From Plantago elongata (lineage: Eukaryota > Streptophyta > Magnoliopsida > Lamiales > Plantaginaceae): a stretch of 49,298 nucleotides of DNA. Shown in pieces: positions 11,548 to 24,700 of the stretch (positions are counted from its first letter, which is position 1; each line of letters starts with the position of its first letter). The DNA lies in contig JAYMSP010000500.1 in the NCBI GenBank assembly GCA_036897095.1, positions 1 through 49,298 of the forward strand, given 5' to 3'. The position numbers and the translations under genes are program-made. The notes below the pieces were generated by a model. That model saw nothing but the letters and a program-made list of their open reading frames with translations. It searched no databases and was not told the origin of the DNA.

Positions 11548-14500
11548 ATGGGTTCTGCTCGTGTAACTAGTGAAATAGTTGAGGTGAAGGATGTGCCAAG
11601 TACAACTTGGCAAATGCATCAAGGAAGAGGGCAAGAAAGAGACAAGAGGCTTCCCAACTTGAGGAAAGGTCCTAACAAGTTTTTGGAAGATGATATTAAC
11701 AAGCTTTTTGAATCGGTAAATCTGAGATCAACCAAGAGCCTGGATCTCACGGATTCTTGGAGGAATGCTTCAAAGAGGCCAATGAAAAGTCCTGGTTACA
11801 ATTCACCTGTTGGATTTTCTGAACCCATTTCTCTTAAACAAGCATTGAGGGGACTCTGCATTTCTCAGGCAGCAGAAATGGCTGCTGCAAAACGTTTGGC
11901 ATCTCCTCGAATATCAGAAGTGGGTAAGTTCACAAATTTGATAAAGTCAGCTACCCAAAGTTCTTGTTCTTCTCCTTCCTCAAGCTTTCGACCAACAAAC
12001 TTGAGGAATATAGAATGTATTTCAAGTGACTCTGATAAAAGTAGTGGAGTTTCTTTTAGTAAGCTTTCCCAGAACCCCCAAGACCCTAAGGTAGAACCCT
12101 CGAATCAAAGTGGCCGTTCATCTCCATGTATTCCTCTTTCAGCTGCCACTAAAGACGCAGAGACCCCTCGTGTGCTTAAAGAAATTGCACCTCCTTCAAA
12201 AGTAAAAGGAACTACCAGTGCTGCCTCTGCCCCGCGCCATCACAATACTGGTGATGTTATGTCAAAACCAGAAAAGAAAATTCTTAACCCAAAAAAGGTA
12301 GCAAGTGTTCAAAGTGAGAGTGCCACGACTCCTTCACGAATAGAAGACAGAGCTGTGCCTAAGCCAAGAAGGAAATCCAGGTTGCAGACAGTATCATCGG
12401 CCAATGCAGTAAAAAGCAACAAAGAAACAAAGCCAGCAAGAAACACCTCTCGTGCTGTTAGACCGGTCGTGATAAAGAAACCAGTGAAGTTAGCTGTGAC
12501 AACTAGTGGAAATTCAAAAACGTGTAACGAAGTCAGTCGTGGGCCGGACCACAGTCCTGGAAAATTAGTGTGCCAAAAGTGTCAGTGTTCTATGAGGGAT
12601 ACGAGTGATGGTTCTAGTAAGCCAGAATCTGTTCCCACTGTTAGGGATAAAAGAGAAATCTCTTCTGTGAAGAATAATGTGACTGCCGTATCAAGAGAGA
12701 AAGGGAATAACATGTCGCACAGCTCAAAGAGCAGCATTTGCGATTTTAGCAGTAGCTCCACTAGCCTCAGTGAAGATAGCAATTTAAGTGGGTCATTTTT
12801 TGGCACTAGACCACACATGTCCAAAGACACAAGATGGGGGGCGATCAATCGGATTAGGAAACATTTTGGTTTCCTTGGGCTGAGTCACTTTAATTTACTG
12901 AAAAAACTTGGTGCAGGCGATATTGGCACCGTGTATCTTGCCGAACTTATTGGAACAAACTGCCCATTTGCAATAAAGGTAATGGATAACGAGTTCCTGG
13001 CAAAGAGGAAGAAGATGGCTAGGGCACAAACTGAAAGAGAAATTCTGAGAATGCTGGATCATCCTTTCCTTCCGACGCTTTATGCACAGTTTACATCGGA
13101 TAATTTATCGTGCTTAGTTATGGAGTTTTGTCCTGGTGGAGATTTACATGTTCTTCGTCAGAAGCAGCCTGGCAGATATTTTCCTGAACAGGATGCAAGG
13201 TATGTAAATAAGTTTAATGTTCGAGTAATATGCTTTGCTTTGGTGGAGAAATTGGTGATACATTAATTTCGAACTGTGAAAGGCATTTAGCACAAATGCA
13301 CAAGCAAATAAAAAAATCTAACTTTGTAGGAAGCTGGTCAAAAGTGCTGGAAGCAGCACGCTGTCTTTTCAGTTTTTAGACATCATTACAGCCACTGGAA
13401 TTTAACAATAACTGATTTAATTGACATAATTTGGCCATGAAAGTTGTGCATGGTTTCCACAAGTTCCAGTTACTATACGTGGTGCTTTCTAGATGCATTA
13501 AATACTGTTTAGAGGCAAACAAACTTACAATGCAAGTCGATAACCATTATGCTTTTCACTACTGTGTCGTGTATATATTGTGGGCTTGCTGGGAATGATT
13601 ACAACTTGCCTGTCTTTTCTTTCTGCCTGCAGGAGTGACAGACTCAGTGCTTAGTTATTTGAACTGTCTGTTTCATTAGTGTTACTGGTTAACTTTGTGC
13701 TTAATAATATTGCTGTAGTCATTTGAAAGGAAGAGAAAGTTTGACTGATTTATCATTGTTATGTTGTATGTTTGCAGGTTCTACGCTGCTGAGGTCCTTC
13801 TTGCTCTTGAATACCTGCACATGCTCGGCATCATTTACAGAGATCTCAAGCCGGAAAACATTCTGGTCAGGGAAGACGGCCATATCATGCTAACAGACTT
13901 TGATCTGTCTCTAAGATGTTCTGTCAGCCCAACTTTAGTCAAACCATCTGCATCAGGAATCGAGCCACCAAGGATATCTGGTCCCTGCGCTGGATCCAAC
14001 TGCATTGATCCCTTCTGTGCAGGGCCAACATGTCAAATCTCGTGCTTTTCCCCCAAGTTCTCACCTGCTTCAGCTCGAGCAAGAAAGCTTAAAGCCGAAG
14101 CTGCTGCTCATGCAAGATCGTTACCGCAGCTGGTGGCCGAGCCAACAGAGGCACGATCCAACTCGTTTGTAGGGACTCACGAGTACTTATCTCCAGAGAT
14201 TATTAAATGTGAAGGGCACGGGAGTGCTGTCGATTGGTGGACATTTGGTGTTTTGCTCTATGAGCTTCTTTATGGAAAGACACCATTTAGAGGTGCTGGG
14301 AATGACGAGACATTGGCCAATGTGGTATTGCAGAATCTTAAATTTCCCGACACACCAATTGTTAGCACCCAGGCTAGGGATCTCATCAGAGGCCTGTTAG
14401 TGAAGGAACCGCAAAACCGGTTGGGTTATGAAACGGGAGCTGCTGAGATCAAAAGGCACTCGTTTTTCGAAGGTTTGAACTGGGCACTGATACGCTGTGC

Positions 14501-14594
14501 AGTTCCACCTCAGATTCCGGAGTTTTATGAATATGGAGGTTCACAAACTGAGTCTCAAGGTACTGGTGGACACATAGAGTTCGAGTTGTTTTAG
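11548..14594 (+). CDS. KIPK: KIPK-type AGCVIII serine/threonine protein kinase
   Basis: Plant AGC kinase related to KCBP-interacting protein kinase, of the family that acts at the plasma membrane in auxin transport and cell polarity. Two coding exons, 11548-13199 and 13778-14594, give 822 residues; the join AAG|GTATGT to TTTGCAG|GTTC keeps frame. Residues 1-440 are a low-complexity basic/serine-rich region with the family motif [21 protein letters not shown]. The kinase domain shows GAGDIG (455-460), the lysine of AIK (477), YRDLKPEN (571-578), and DFD (591-593) in place of DFG, the mark of this plant group. A cysteine-rich insertion precedes the activation segment GTHEYLSPE (683-691), where the usual APE reads SPE. 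The protein ends HIEFELF, like KIPK. The family assignment is firm; which paralogue is not settled. Confidence 0.95.
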
Positions 14595-15137
14595 CCGGAA
14601 GATGCCAAGACAAAATAATACGTCTGAATTTCAATTCGCCGATCATTTTGTAAATAGATGCAGCGACACTTGTATTGCTGAGAATACTGGAGTTATTCTC
14701 TAGAAATTTCACATGTTATTACTAGAACTGCACACCAGAAAGATAATTCTCATGCTTTCCTCTGTTTTACTGCAATAGTCTTGCTTTTATGAATCTCAAT
14801 TTATGAGATCATGAGTCAATATCTGCTTTTATTTTCCATTAGAAAGAAAGGAAAACAAAAATAGATACAGGAAAACATTATCAACACTGTTTTTGTCACA
14901 ATTTTTTGGTTTAAAATCTGGAAAGTACAAAATCAGCTCCCCAAAATTTAATCAAACAACATGAAATTTTGAACTGTTTCAAGTAAAATCTGAAATATAT
15001 CCCGAAACCCAGGTCCGGGATTTCTAATTCATTAACGGTACAGCACAATGCGGATACAGGACAAGCAAGAACTCAAGGCAGGTGACAAACTCACCAGCAT
15101 GAACAAAGAAGTAAATGCGTTTTGAATTTCACGAAAA
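14595..15137. other. Convergent 3' regions of the KIPK and MIF genes
   Basis: The kinase (+) and the mini zinc finger gene (-) end toward each other across 543 bp. AATAAT at about 14615 and other AT-rich motifs could serve polyadenylation. No further gene is seen. Confidence 0.5.
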
Positions 15138-15383
15138 TCAGGGACTTGGTGGGTAGAAAATGTGGTTTCTAGCAGAGCGCACCACCCGTCTGTGAAAATT
15201 CCTGTGGCAGCTGCAGGCAGCACACCGCAGTGCAGCTGCAGTTCCTTGCTCCCCTGCTGGCATGAACTCGCAGCACCCATCCACAGCATACTTCCCAATG
15301 CTTGCTGCGTGGTTCTTCCGGCACTCCTCATAGATCACCACCGTGTCCTTCGTGGCTGATTCCCGATCCATATTAGAGCACAT
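15138..15383 (-). CDS. MIF: Mini zinc finger (MIF) protein, ZF-HD dimerisation type
   Basis: A single-exon gene for 81 residues that consists of little more than the zinc-finger dimerisation domain of ZF-HD factors: [20 protein letters not shown] (18-37), [10 protein letters not shown], then [16 protein letters not shown] (51-66). It has no homeodomain. MIF proteins pair with zinc-finger homeodomain factors and block them, which affects growth, hormone responses and floral meristem termination. Length and layout fit the family. The start at 15383 is the first in-frame ATG; a second ATG at 15371 (MDRESATKD) is equally usable. The last ~15 residues after FHRR are not family-typical. Confidence 0.93.
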   Translation of the reverse strand: MCSNMDRESATKDTVVIYEECRKNHAASIGKYAVDGCCEFMPAGEQGTAAALRCAACSCHRNFHRRVVRSARNHIFYPPSP

Positions 15384-15429
15384 TAGATAATAATATTGTG
15401 CTGGGGAGTTTCAGGGCTCAAGGTTGGGG

Positions 15430-15435
15430 TTTATA
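15430..15435 (-). promoter_or_regulatory. TATA box candidate of the MIF gene
   Basis: TATAAA on the minus strand lies 47 bases before the first ATG at 15383. This spacing would give a leader of about 15-20 bases, short but possible, and a comfortable one if translation starts at 15371. Confidence 0.5.
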
Positions 15436-15756
15436 TTGATGTTACATTGCATTATGCAGGTTGAATAGTAGCTGTAGTAGAGCAGTAATTGAATTGAGTT
15501 GGCACTAAGCCATAGCCATAGGTGGTGGAGCCGAATTTGAATATGTAGGCTAGTACTTACTGTTCACTCATAATATCGGTGACAATGAGGCTGAGCCCCC
15601 AAAGCCTAGTTAAGTACTGAGATCATTATTGTACAAATAATACTAGACTCATCCCAGTACTGTAAATGTTGAAGAAGATAATGTGTGCAGACTTCAATAA
15701 TCAATGCACAAGCCACATGGTATGATTTTTTCTGGTGATATTTCAATTTTTGAACG

Positions 15757-18700
15757 TTACAATCTTTCCTTCACCACTGTTCTTACTAGTTTTTCGCTGT
15801 TCCATACCAGTACCAAGGACTCCTTATGCACAGGAGTACTACGTGTTTGTATGTGCTGAAGGCCTAGACTGCTCTTTTGAAGCTTACATCTTGCGATCTT
15901 GACAATCCTTAGGAAGTACCTATCATCAGTAAACTGAACCAAGACAGTATTAAGTCAGAAGAATCCTCAAGTGATCAGCTGATTGCAAAAAGGTGAAGAA
16001 CCAGTCAGGAGTCTGCAATTATTTCGTCACCATGTATGCGTACTATCAATAAACAGAGTATCAAAATCCAGTGTCCCAAAGATTAATAGTATATATGTAT
16101 AGGTGAAACTGTACAAGCAAACAAATTCCAATTTTAGGCAATCAATTTAAGTCATCAAATTTACATTGGAACTGCCAGATTAGGCCACTGCCAATGGCTT
16201 TCTGGAGAGGCTTCTAGTATTTACTTATTTAAAACGCCATTCTTATAGAGTGACAAAAAGGTAAAGAAAACATTACAGTCATAACCAAAAAATCAAGTGC
16301 ATGCGACTAAAACCACCTTCAATGGTGACGGGGACGGTGCGTCGTCGTCGTCATTTTTGCTCCAATGGTGGCGCGTCGTCGTCGCCACGTCATTTTATTT
16401 TATTTTTTAAATTTTCATATCTTTATTAGAAGTACACATTACTGAAATTGCATTTTCAAAGTTTGAATTTTTAAAATTTAATGACATAGAAAAAACAATA
16501 AATTTAATGGCATTTTCAAAGTTTGAATCAAAAAATTTCAAAATTGGTCTCATTTTGTAGATAGTGAAAAAATGTATCCATTGGTGATTTTTTTATATTT
16601 TTTTATTAAGTATTTTTGGAGATATTATCGTTCGAAAACGGATAAAAACCGAAAAAAACGAAAAAAAGCAAAAAAAAAAAATAAAGGGGGGGGCACTTGG
16701 CAGCAGCTCATTGGGCTGCTGCCGCGCCGTGTCAGGCGCCCGTGCCAGACGCCGCGCCAATAGGCGCGGTGTCCGCCCCCATTGGGGCGCCTTTGGCGCG
16801 GCGCCGTGCCGACGGCGCCCCATTGGGGGCCGTCATAGATAAGAAATTTTTAGATGTTTATGGTCAGGTTTTCTTGGCTTTAGTCGCATTCAGAACATCG
16901 GGTGTTATACATAAGCATAAGTAATGAGCACTCATAAAACATTTTTAGTATTGTTTAAAACATGTATTTATACTTGATAACATCATTCGTTTTTCCAGGT
17001 CCCTCATTAAGGGAGGTCCCGTCCAAGACTTAGTAAATCATAGCATACTCCATATTATCAAACGCATTTGATGGCAAACGCCTGTCAAACTGCCACTGAG
17101 GCTGAAATGCCGTTTGATAGCAAGGCTATCAAACTCCATCATACCATGGTTGGATAAGGTCTAAGTATTGTGATTTATGATATGGGCCACTAGTTAATAA
17201 TCTGTGAAAAGTCCTACTGGAAGGCTTTTTAGAGGTAAAAAGACCTGAACAATCCTCCCTTCAAAGTGCCGTAACAAAGTGTCCAACAGTTTTTTTTTTA
17301 CATTTGTGTGGTTTAATTAAGAGATCCATCTTGCAAACATAACAATGTGTTTGCTTAGAGATTGCGTGTTCATTTTGCAGTGAGCATTAAGAAGTACTGT
17401 ACAATATTTATCAAAGATGCATATCGTATTAAAACTAGAGGGAGATTTATTCAAACTTACAGTAGGAATGTCTAAATCATGTTCCCTTGAATCACAAACG
17501 TCAAGTGATAATTTACGAAGCATAGGCAACTGCAATTACGATAGAAGCAGAACAACTAAAACAGATTAGTTCTTTCAAAATGCATCTGATGCCTAATTCT
17601 GCCAAACAGAAATTTAAATAAATACTCAGCTAGGCTGTTGTAAACTTGCCTTCGAAGCAGCGTACATGATGAAGTTTCTTGGGATTCCAGCCCCCTATAG
17701 TTGTAAATGACAAGTTATCTTAGAGCAAAACAATTGTTTAAGGGTCATAGGAAGTGCAGAATCAATATGAAGAATGATGCATATGTAACGTGATGTCACT
17801 ACTAGTCCCCGAACGGCCAAACGACTCTGCTTCACTTGGAAAAAAGAGATGCAGTATATCCGATGCTTTTGAAACAGAAAAAAAACTTTAGAAAGTGAAT
17901 AAGAAAATTGGACAATATTCATATGCCTTTTAATAGCTTTCTCATCTTAACAAAAAAAAGTAAAAGTGGGAACCTTGTCCCAGGACGGAGGAAGTAATAA
18001 GTAATATCACGTGGTTAACGAAAAAATTAATTCTTCAGACTCAAAGATAAGTTTATAGTCGAGCTACAAGCCTACAACACCTCCAACTATGAATCGGACG
18101 TTTGCCAGTAAAAATATAGTAAATCACACGTACAAATTGCATTGCACCATATGTAACGCAACGGAAAACTAAAACATCATAACCTGACAACAGAATTAAA
18201 AAAGGGTTTCTTATATATATAGTAACATTTCACATATTTTAGGTGTCATTGAGTCAAGGCTTTTAGTTTCTTGTTGATCCAGAAAAGTCCCGTTCAAGTA
18301 GCCTCATGTTGCTTGCCAATAGAAAAGAACTCCATTATGAGATAGTTTGTATTGTATGACTATTTTCCACTGATTATTGATCTCCTCACAGAAATTTTTT
18401 TATCCTAATTCTGCTCTAAATTATCCGTTCTTCTAAACTCACCCAATCCCTTTCCTTTCAGCTTCTATCTCAATTCTCAAAGCATCTTTTGATTGCACCC
18501 AACCACCCACTCTCCGTCCGCTGCATATCACATGCCTTAACTAGTGATGACACAAATACCCGACCGATGCCAGATTAGAATAATAATTCTTTTCTAGATT
18601 TTATACAGGGAGGAAATATCTTAAACTGAATGCAAAAGCATGCCATATAATTTCCAAGTCTTAAGGAAAAAGAAAGACTAGATACCAGAGAGAGAGTGGG

Positions 18701-21700
18701 AGTACAGAACTCACAGTGTGACGCAGTACTAGATCTTCAAGAGCATGACAGTTAAAGAGAGACCCTACCCCACTAGCTGTTATTTCTCCACATTCCTATA
18801 AGCAAATAACAATATTAAAGGGAGGTAAGATTCAAAGCTTAATAATCAAGCAAAAAACAACACTATTAGCCACACATGTACACAAGAAATACAACTGTTC
18901 CACCCATTTAAAGCCTTTTATAATTCTAATTGTACTTTGGTGAATGATGGCAAAGGAATGTAACTAATTAAACTCAAATAAATCATAGTATTGTACCATG
19001 ATATCTCAAAAAATGAGAAGTGATTACACCACTGCCATAAGCTAAAGGTAAATATTCTACCATGAAAAGAAAATAATAATGCAGGCATGACCGTACTTGT
19101 TACAAACTTGGATGCAGGCATATCGGACCTTTAATAGAACTTTTGATTTCTGTATTATTAGAACATACAGATCAAAGTATATACTGTTAGAGCTTGACTG
19201 CAAAACTGGTTATTGAAGAGTCCCTGCCTCATGTAAAAGCTCAAGCTTGTAGAGAGTTTGGAGACTATTCACATATATTGTTTTTCCAACACCAACATCC
19301 GTTAATAGGGAGCTGCAATCAAACATTTTGTGGAGACCATCAAGTCGGGACTTTTGACACAGGATTCGTGACACAGAGATTTGAACACTGGACGTGGACA
19401 CGTGGTAATGGCCGGTACATAAATGACGAAAATTGTCTCATTCTTAAAGCTTAAGCCTGAAGAGGTTGGTTAGGAATTTGTTCGTTTATATTATCTCTCT
19501 AACAACCAGTCTCATCTCATAGGCAAATCCTTAAGAAAGTGTATATCCTTTTACATCTCGGGTCCTTTTTTTTAACGGTTACAGGTAGCAAGACATCTCA
19601 GAGTGCTTATTAATTTTGTCTGTCTGAAAATTAATTTGATTTTCTTCTCTTTCCTTATTCATGTTTATTTATAACTTTAACAGCTGAAACGAATCTAAGT
19701 GTAAAGAACAAAACTAACTCAGGAGAAATTGGTGGCAGCAAACCTCAAGATGGAGAGATATCAGTCCTGGCCAACAATTTGAAATAATATCTTGCGACTC
19801 TACAAAGAATATATCAAAAACCAATAGAAAAGTTGAGACTTGTGCTGGCATTCAGAAAAGGAAGTCTTGAATTGGAATGGCATGATTCAAGTTTGTTTAT
19901 ACGAAAGACTGGCACCTGAATTAAGCAAAGGGCACCCCATCAACGAAAGCTTAATCAAACAGGCACAATTCTCTCCCAGAGTAGCCAATTCCCTGTTGGT
20001 CAGCCAGGGTGTTACTCTTTCAAGTTTTAAGTTTCTTAGGTTTGGCATTCTTAGAGCAAACGCTGTTGGGGATATGTCACCGAAGCAATAGGACAGAGAC
20101 AAAAACTGCAAATGTGGCAATGCTTTGGTGATGTTGACAATAACAGAATCAGATATTACCTGTCAACAAATGTATCAGTTTCATTATTTCCAATTAATAT
20201 TTTTGCTAGCAAAGCACATAAACGAGGTCAAAAAATGTTTTAATATGGATATTAAAATATTGTATATTTCTAAGAGTGATCCAAAACTTCTTACGGAGTA
20301 ATTCTTATATCCAAAGTGAAACAGATATGTAAGAAATATATGATTTGCTCTATCAAAGAGAAACTGGATCCCGCATCAGAAGCTGGTTGCCATCTGATAT
20401 GTAGATAACTTATATCAGAAGTAACTACAGAGAATCAAGCATGTCTTTACTGATATGCTCAGTCTCAGTTATGAACTAACTGAAGACAACTCTGGTGGAT
20501 CACTGTGCAAATAAAATGTCATGGCCCACATGCATCACGTAAAATAGACACTCAGTCTCTCAAGGAAAATCACAACAATCATACACATGTATTACCTGGA
20601 AATAGAGAACTAGGGTCTCAAGCAAAGGACAAATAGTGGGTAACAGATTGAGGCCATCTTCTCCCAAGGATCCACCTAAACCAATAACAATGGTTCGTAA
20701 TGTTCTTATTGCTGGTTTAAGGCGTTCAATAGACCGAATTGATAAGCCCCATCCCACTTCAATCTCCTCAAGTTTACAGTACTTGCCCAGTTCAATGTAT
20801 AACTCTTCTGGAGAATATGATACATTACTAAATTTAATAGCGTTAGATCCAAGATTTGTGCAGCCTCTTGTTTTTAGACATTTTAGATCAGGGTTCCTGC
20901 AAATGAGTTGAGATAAAGCCGAAATAGAGACCTGCATTCATATGCACATATTTTGGATTAATCACAATGGTACATATTAAGAGCTTCAGAGCCTGTATTG
21001 TCATAGCATAGTAAATAGCAACTCAAACCAATGAATTGCTTCTTCTTTTTCACACTTAAAAGACAAAATAAAATAAAAAATAATAATTTCAGCATGTACC
21101 CAAAAAAAAAAAAATCTTCACATAAATGATAAATACATTTTCCCAACACTTTGCTATTAAAAAAAAAAACTGTTACACAGACATGCTACTATGAACTTCC
21201 TAATGTGTCTACCCTGATTTTGACTGGTGGCACCTGATCAACCGAGCCCAGCAATCTACGCAACCTTTTACAACACGAATTCCTGAACAGTTTTTCTCTG
21301 TTGAATGTTGACGACATCAATTTGGTTTTAAATTTATCATAGCAATTCATTTGTGAAAATTAACTTAAGGTCATGTTAAAGAAAGCATCACCACCTTAGT
21401 GTTGGAAACATTTAGCGTCTCCAAGGAAGTTCCTGGAAACTTATAAAGAGCATCATCAACGGGCTGAATTTCCCTTAGACATAAAGTCCTGAGACCATCC
21501 GCTCCAGAAAGAAGCTTGGAGAGAGCACCACCATCTATCCCTGGGAAATGAAGCAAATCACTGGTAGAGATTATTTTGTGAGATGGGCATTCAGTTTCGG
21601 TAATTCGAGCTTCAACAATAAGACAGGGAAAAAAAAAATCATATTTTATCTCCAACTGCTGTGTGCTATGAACTAATGATGATTCTTAGTTCCCACAATA

Positions 21701-24700
21701 TCAATATCCACCTGGCTTGTCATCATATACTGAAGCAGAGTATCATTCAATGATACAGTATTATAAGTTAGAGTTTGAATGCAAATTTTATACATTCTGT
21801 GAACAATGTATTATCATAAGTTCCATGCAAAGAGTATCTCCACAAAAATATGTGGATGAGCTATATCAATTGATCAGACAAGTTATAACAGGGAGAAAAG
21901 GTGAATTGTTGAGAACTGGTACCCCACATTGACCAGTCAACAAAGTAAAATAAAAAATGAGATCGATAGAAGAAAAGGAGCAGTGTTACATACCGCAGCA
22001 ACCACCAATGTGCAAGTCTAAAAGCTTATAAGCATTGAACTGTAAATTATTTTCATCTCGCCGTGGCTCACTGGAATTACCCGCACAAAGCGCCAAAATT
22101 GAACGACTCCCAAAAGAAGTATCACACGCCACAATAGATTGTAGCTGCTTGCATGTAAGTATCATTGATGATATACCACAGTCCGTCACTGATGTACATC
22201 CTCTAATATTGACGTAATTCAAATTCACGCACACTTCTGAGATTTTTTGGAGATCGGAATCTGATTAAGATAAGGATTAAAACTTAAAAACTGTTTTCTG
22301 TGAGGCTTGTTAATATAACAGTACTGATAAAGTAGCCAATATAATTTAGCATGTCTACAACGTCTCAACTCAGCTCAGTAGCACATGTCGCATGCTTTTA
22401 TCAAGAACAGTTTCCAGATGTTACTTGCAGGGTCATGCATATCCAGTCTAGTATCACTCTCAGCCCGGAAAGATCAAGGTCAAAATGAGTTTGTAATTTG
22501 TGCAGGAAGAAGAATGAGAATTCCCAGCTAGACTATATATGGAGTTAACCAACGCAACCTTACCCTAACCAAATTCTCAAGCAGAATTTTAATACCCATG
22601 TAAAAGATTCTAAACCCAAGAGGCCAAGATCATGCCTAATTCACGAGATTAGTGTCACGATATCAGAGATCCACCATAGGACCACCAATGGTACACATCC
22701 GTTTTAAATGGAAGGTAGGAATACATCGACTTACCCCATCATATTCAATGATACATGAAACTGACATCTACCATATGAACACCAATAATACATGAAACTG
22801 ACATCTACCATATGAACACCAATGATACACATTTGCGATAAATGAATGCATGAAGTCACATTGACTATGCCCATCATATTACTGACTCCAACCTTGAGTC
22901 CCTAACCTATCAATTCAAACATACTATGCATCAGCATGTCATCTTTGCACATAGCTCTCTACGACATTAACTAATGAGAAATTAACCAATTAATTTTGTG
23001 ACGTGCTCTGGAAAGAGACACCAAAATGCAATCTTACCGCTTATATCATTTCGTCCTTCCAATGTGAGTTTCATGATATTAGATATCAACGGCGTTGAAG
23101 TATAAGAAAATGACACAGCAGAATGGCCATATATGCCCAGTGATGCTGTTGATCGTTGAGCTTTTGAATTTATTGAGAAAGAAGATATAACAGACACGTG
23201 GGTCGGAATCACAGGATCAATATCCAACGTGAGATCAAGATCAGCAAGTACAGGGAACTTATGAACTAATTGACACAACATTGTGGTCCTGAACTTCCAA
23301 AAATAAGCGGCCTTTAATATTCTCAAGGATGGAAACGACTTGCACAGACAATCAAGGGCCAATTCAAGAGGAAATGATGGGCAATTTGAAATATCCACCT
23401 CCCTAACTGCTTTGAAAGTTGATGTCTGTCCTAATGCTTGTGAAATCTTTGAATCACCCTCACGAGTGTTATGATGGTTGACAAAAGTTTTCTTATTGCT
23501 TTTTCTCAAAATTAAGTCTTCAAACTGCGTAGGAAGAACAGAAAGAAGAAAAACTTCTGGTGTCATCTGTGGGCAGCCAGAAAGATCCAATTTCTGAGCA
23601 ATTGCATGAGATATTGAGATGCATCAGAATTTATGAAAGATTGTCAAACTCTGCAACATAATTCAGACTTCAACCAATGAGGATTGAAATCTTGTAAACA
23701 TACCTCTGCATATATTGTCAATCGGATTCTAAGGCTACTCAAGTCATCTTTAGTGAAGATGTCACTCAAGCTCATGCGAGGAAATTTAGTTAGTGTGTGA
23801 ATTGTGGTGATGGCTTCTTCAGCAACATCTGAAACGAAACAGCACCTTTTCTTCCCTAAAATTCAAAAAAGTACATTAGTAGAACAATTATACTGAGGGT
23901 ATGAGTACGTTTAGACAAGATAAGGGGAATTTCAGTAAATATAAGAGAGCATACCAGCTACAAACCACAACGGCAGAAGTTTTGCACGAATGTGATCAAT
24001 ATAGAGCTGCACATGTACATAAAATAACGAGAATGAATCATTAATAACTCATCAGCTAAATAATGTAGTGAAGTGATGTGTCTAAATAATGTAGTGAAGT
24101 GATGTGTCTAAATAACGGAGACCAGAACCAAGTTTGACTTTAATGTAGTGATGTGTCTAAATAATGACCTGTTTTCACAGAGAAAGGCCTGAAAACTTTC
24201 AGTTTCAGTATTATGTGATTGTCTAATTGAGATGCACAAAATCTACAGCCATTTGATGAACTGTGAGCACTGAGCAGTATATAGAAAACTCTGATTGTAA
24301 GTGCAACAGTGGAGCACGAACAACACTTTATGAAAATGCAGAAAAGCATTTAGTAGATTTACATATCAGAAAACTTAATTTCCTATGTTTGAAAGAAATT
24401 AGGAAATTATGGTTCCTGATATGAGAATCAGAGAGCATAATACATTCTGAACAAAAAGAGCACCGCATGATACCTTTTCATGATCAATATCGTCTTTCCA
24501 GCCCTGTGATTTTGTAGTTTTTGCAGTAAGCCAAACTAGAATGGCATCACAGAGATGCCTCTCACTGAAGACAATAAAAAATGAGCTTGAATAATTGGAA
24601 CTCCACAATTTGCAGCAAAAATAGTTTTAAGTAATGTAACCTTTCTACAGTCAAGTCAGGATTACTGATGCAGGAGGACATAAGTTTATCTGGCACATCA

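Noticed and set aside
16572..16924. Alanine/proline-rich open frames in the GC-rich block
   Set aside because: They arise from the biased composition of the MITE in the FBL11 intron and have no family resemblance.
19194..19454. Open frames on both strands in FBL11 intron 15
   Set aside because: Neither matches FBL11 or any known family, and the FBL11 frame is continuous when the region is skipped.
21371..21655. Longer version of FBL11 exon 12 beginning with a phenylalanine-rich stretch
   Set aside because: The stretch is the polypyrimidine tract before the acceptor at 21610; only the acceptor giving ARITETEC keeps phase with exon 11.
22746..24170. Spaced repeats that might suggest a CRISPR array
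   Set aside because: The 37 bp and 26 bp units are directly adjacent without unique spacers, few in number, and lie in introns of a plant gene.
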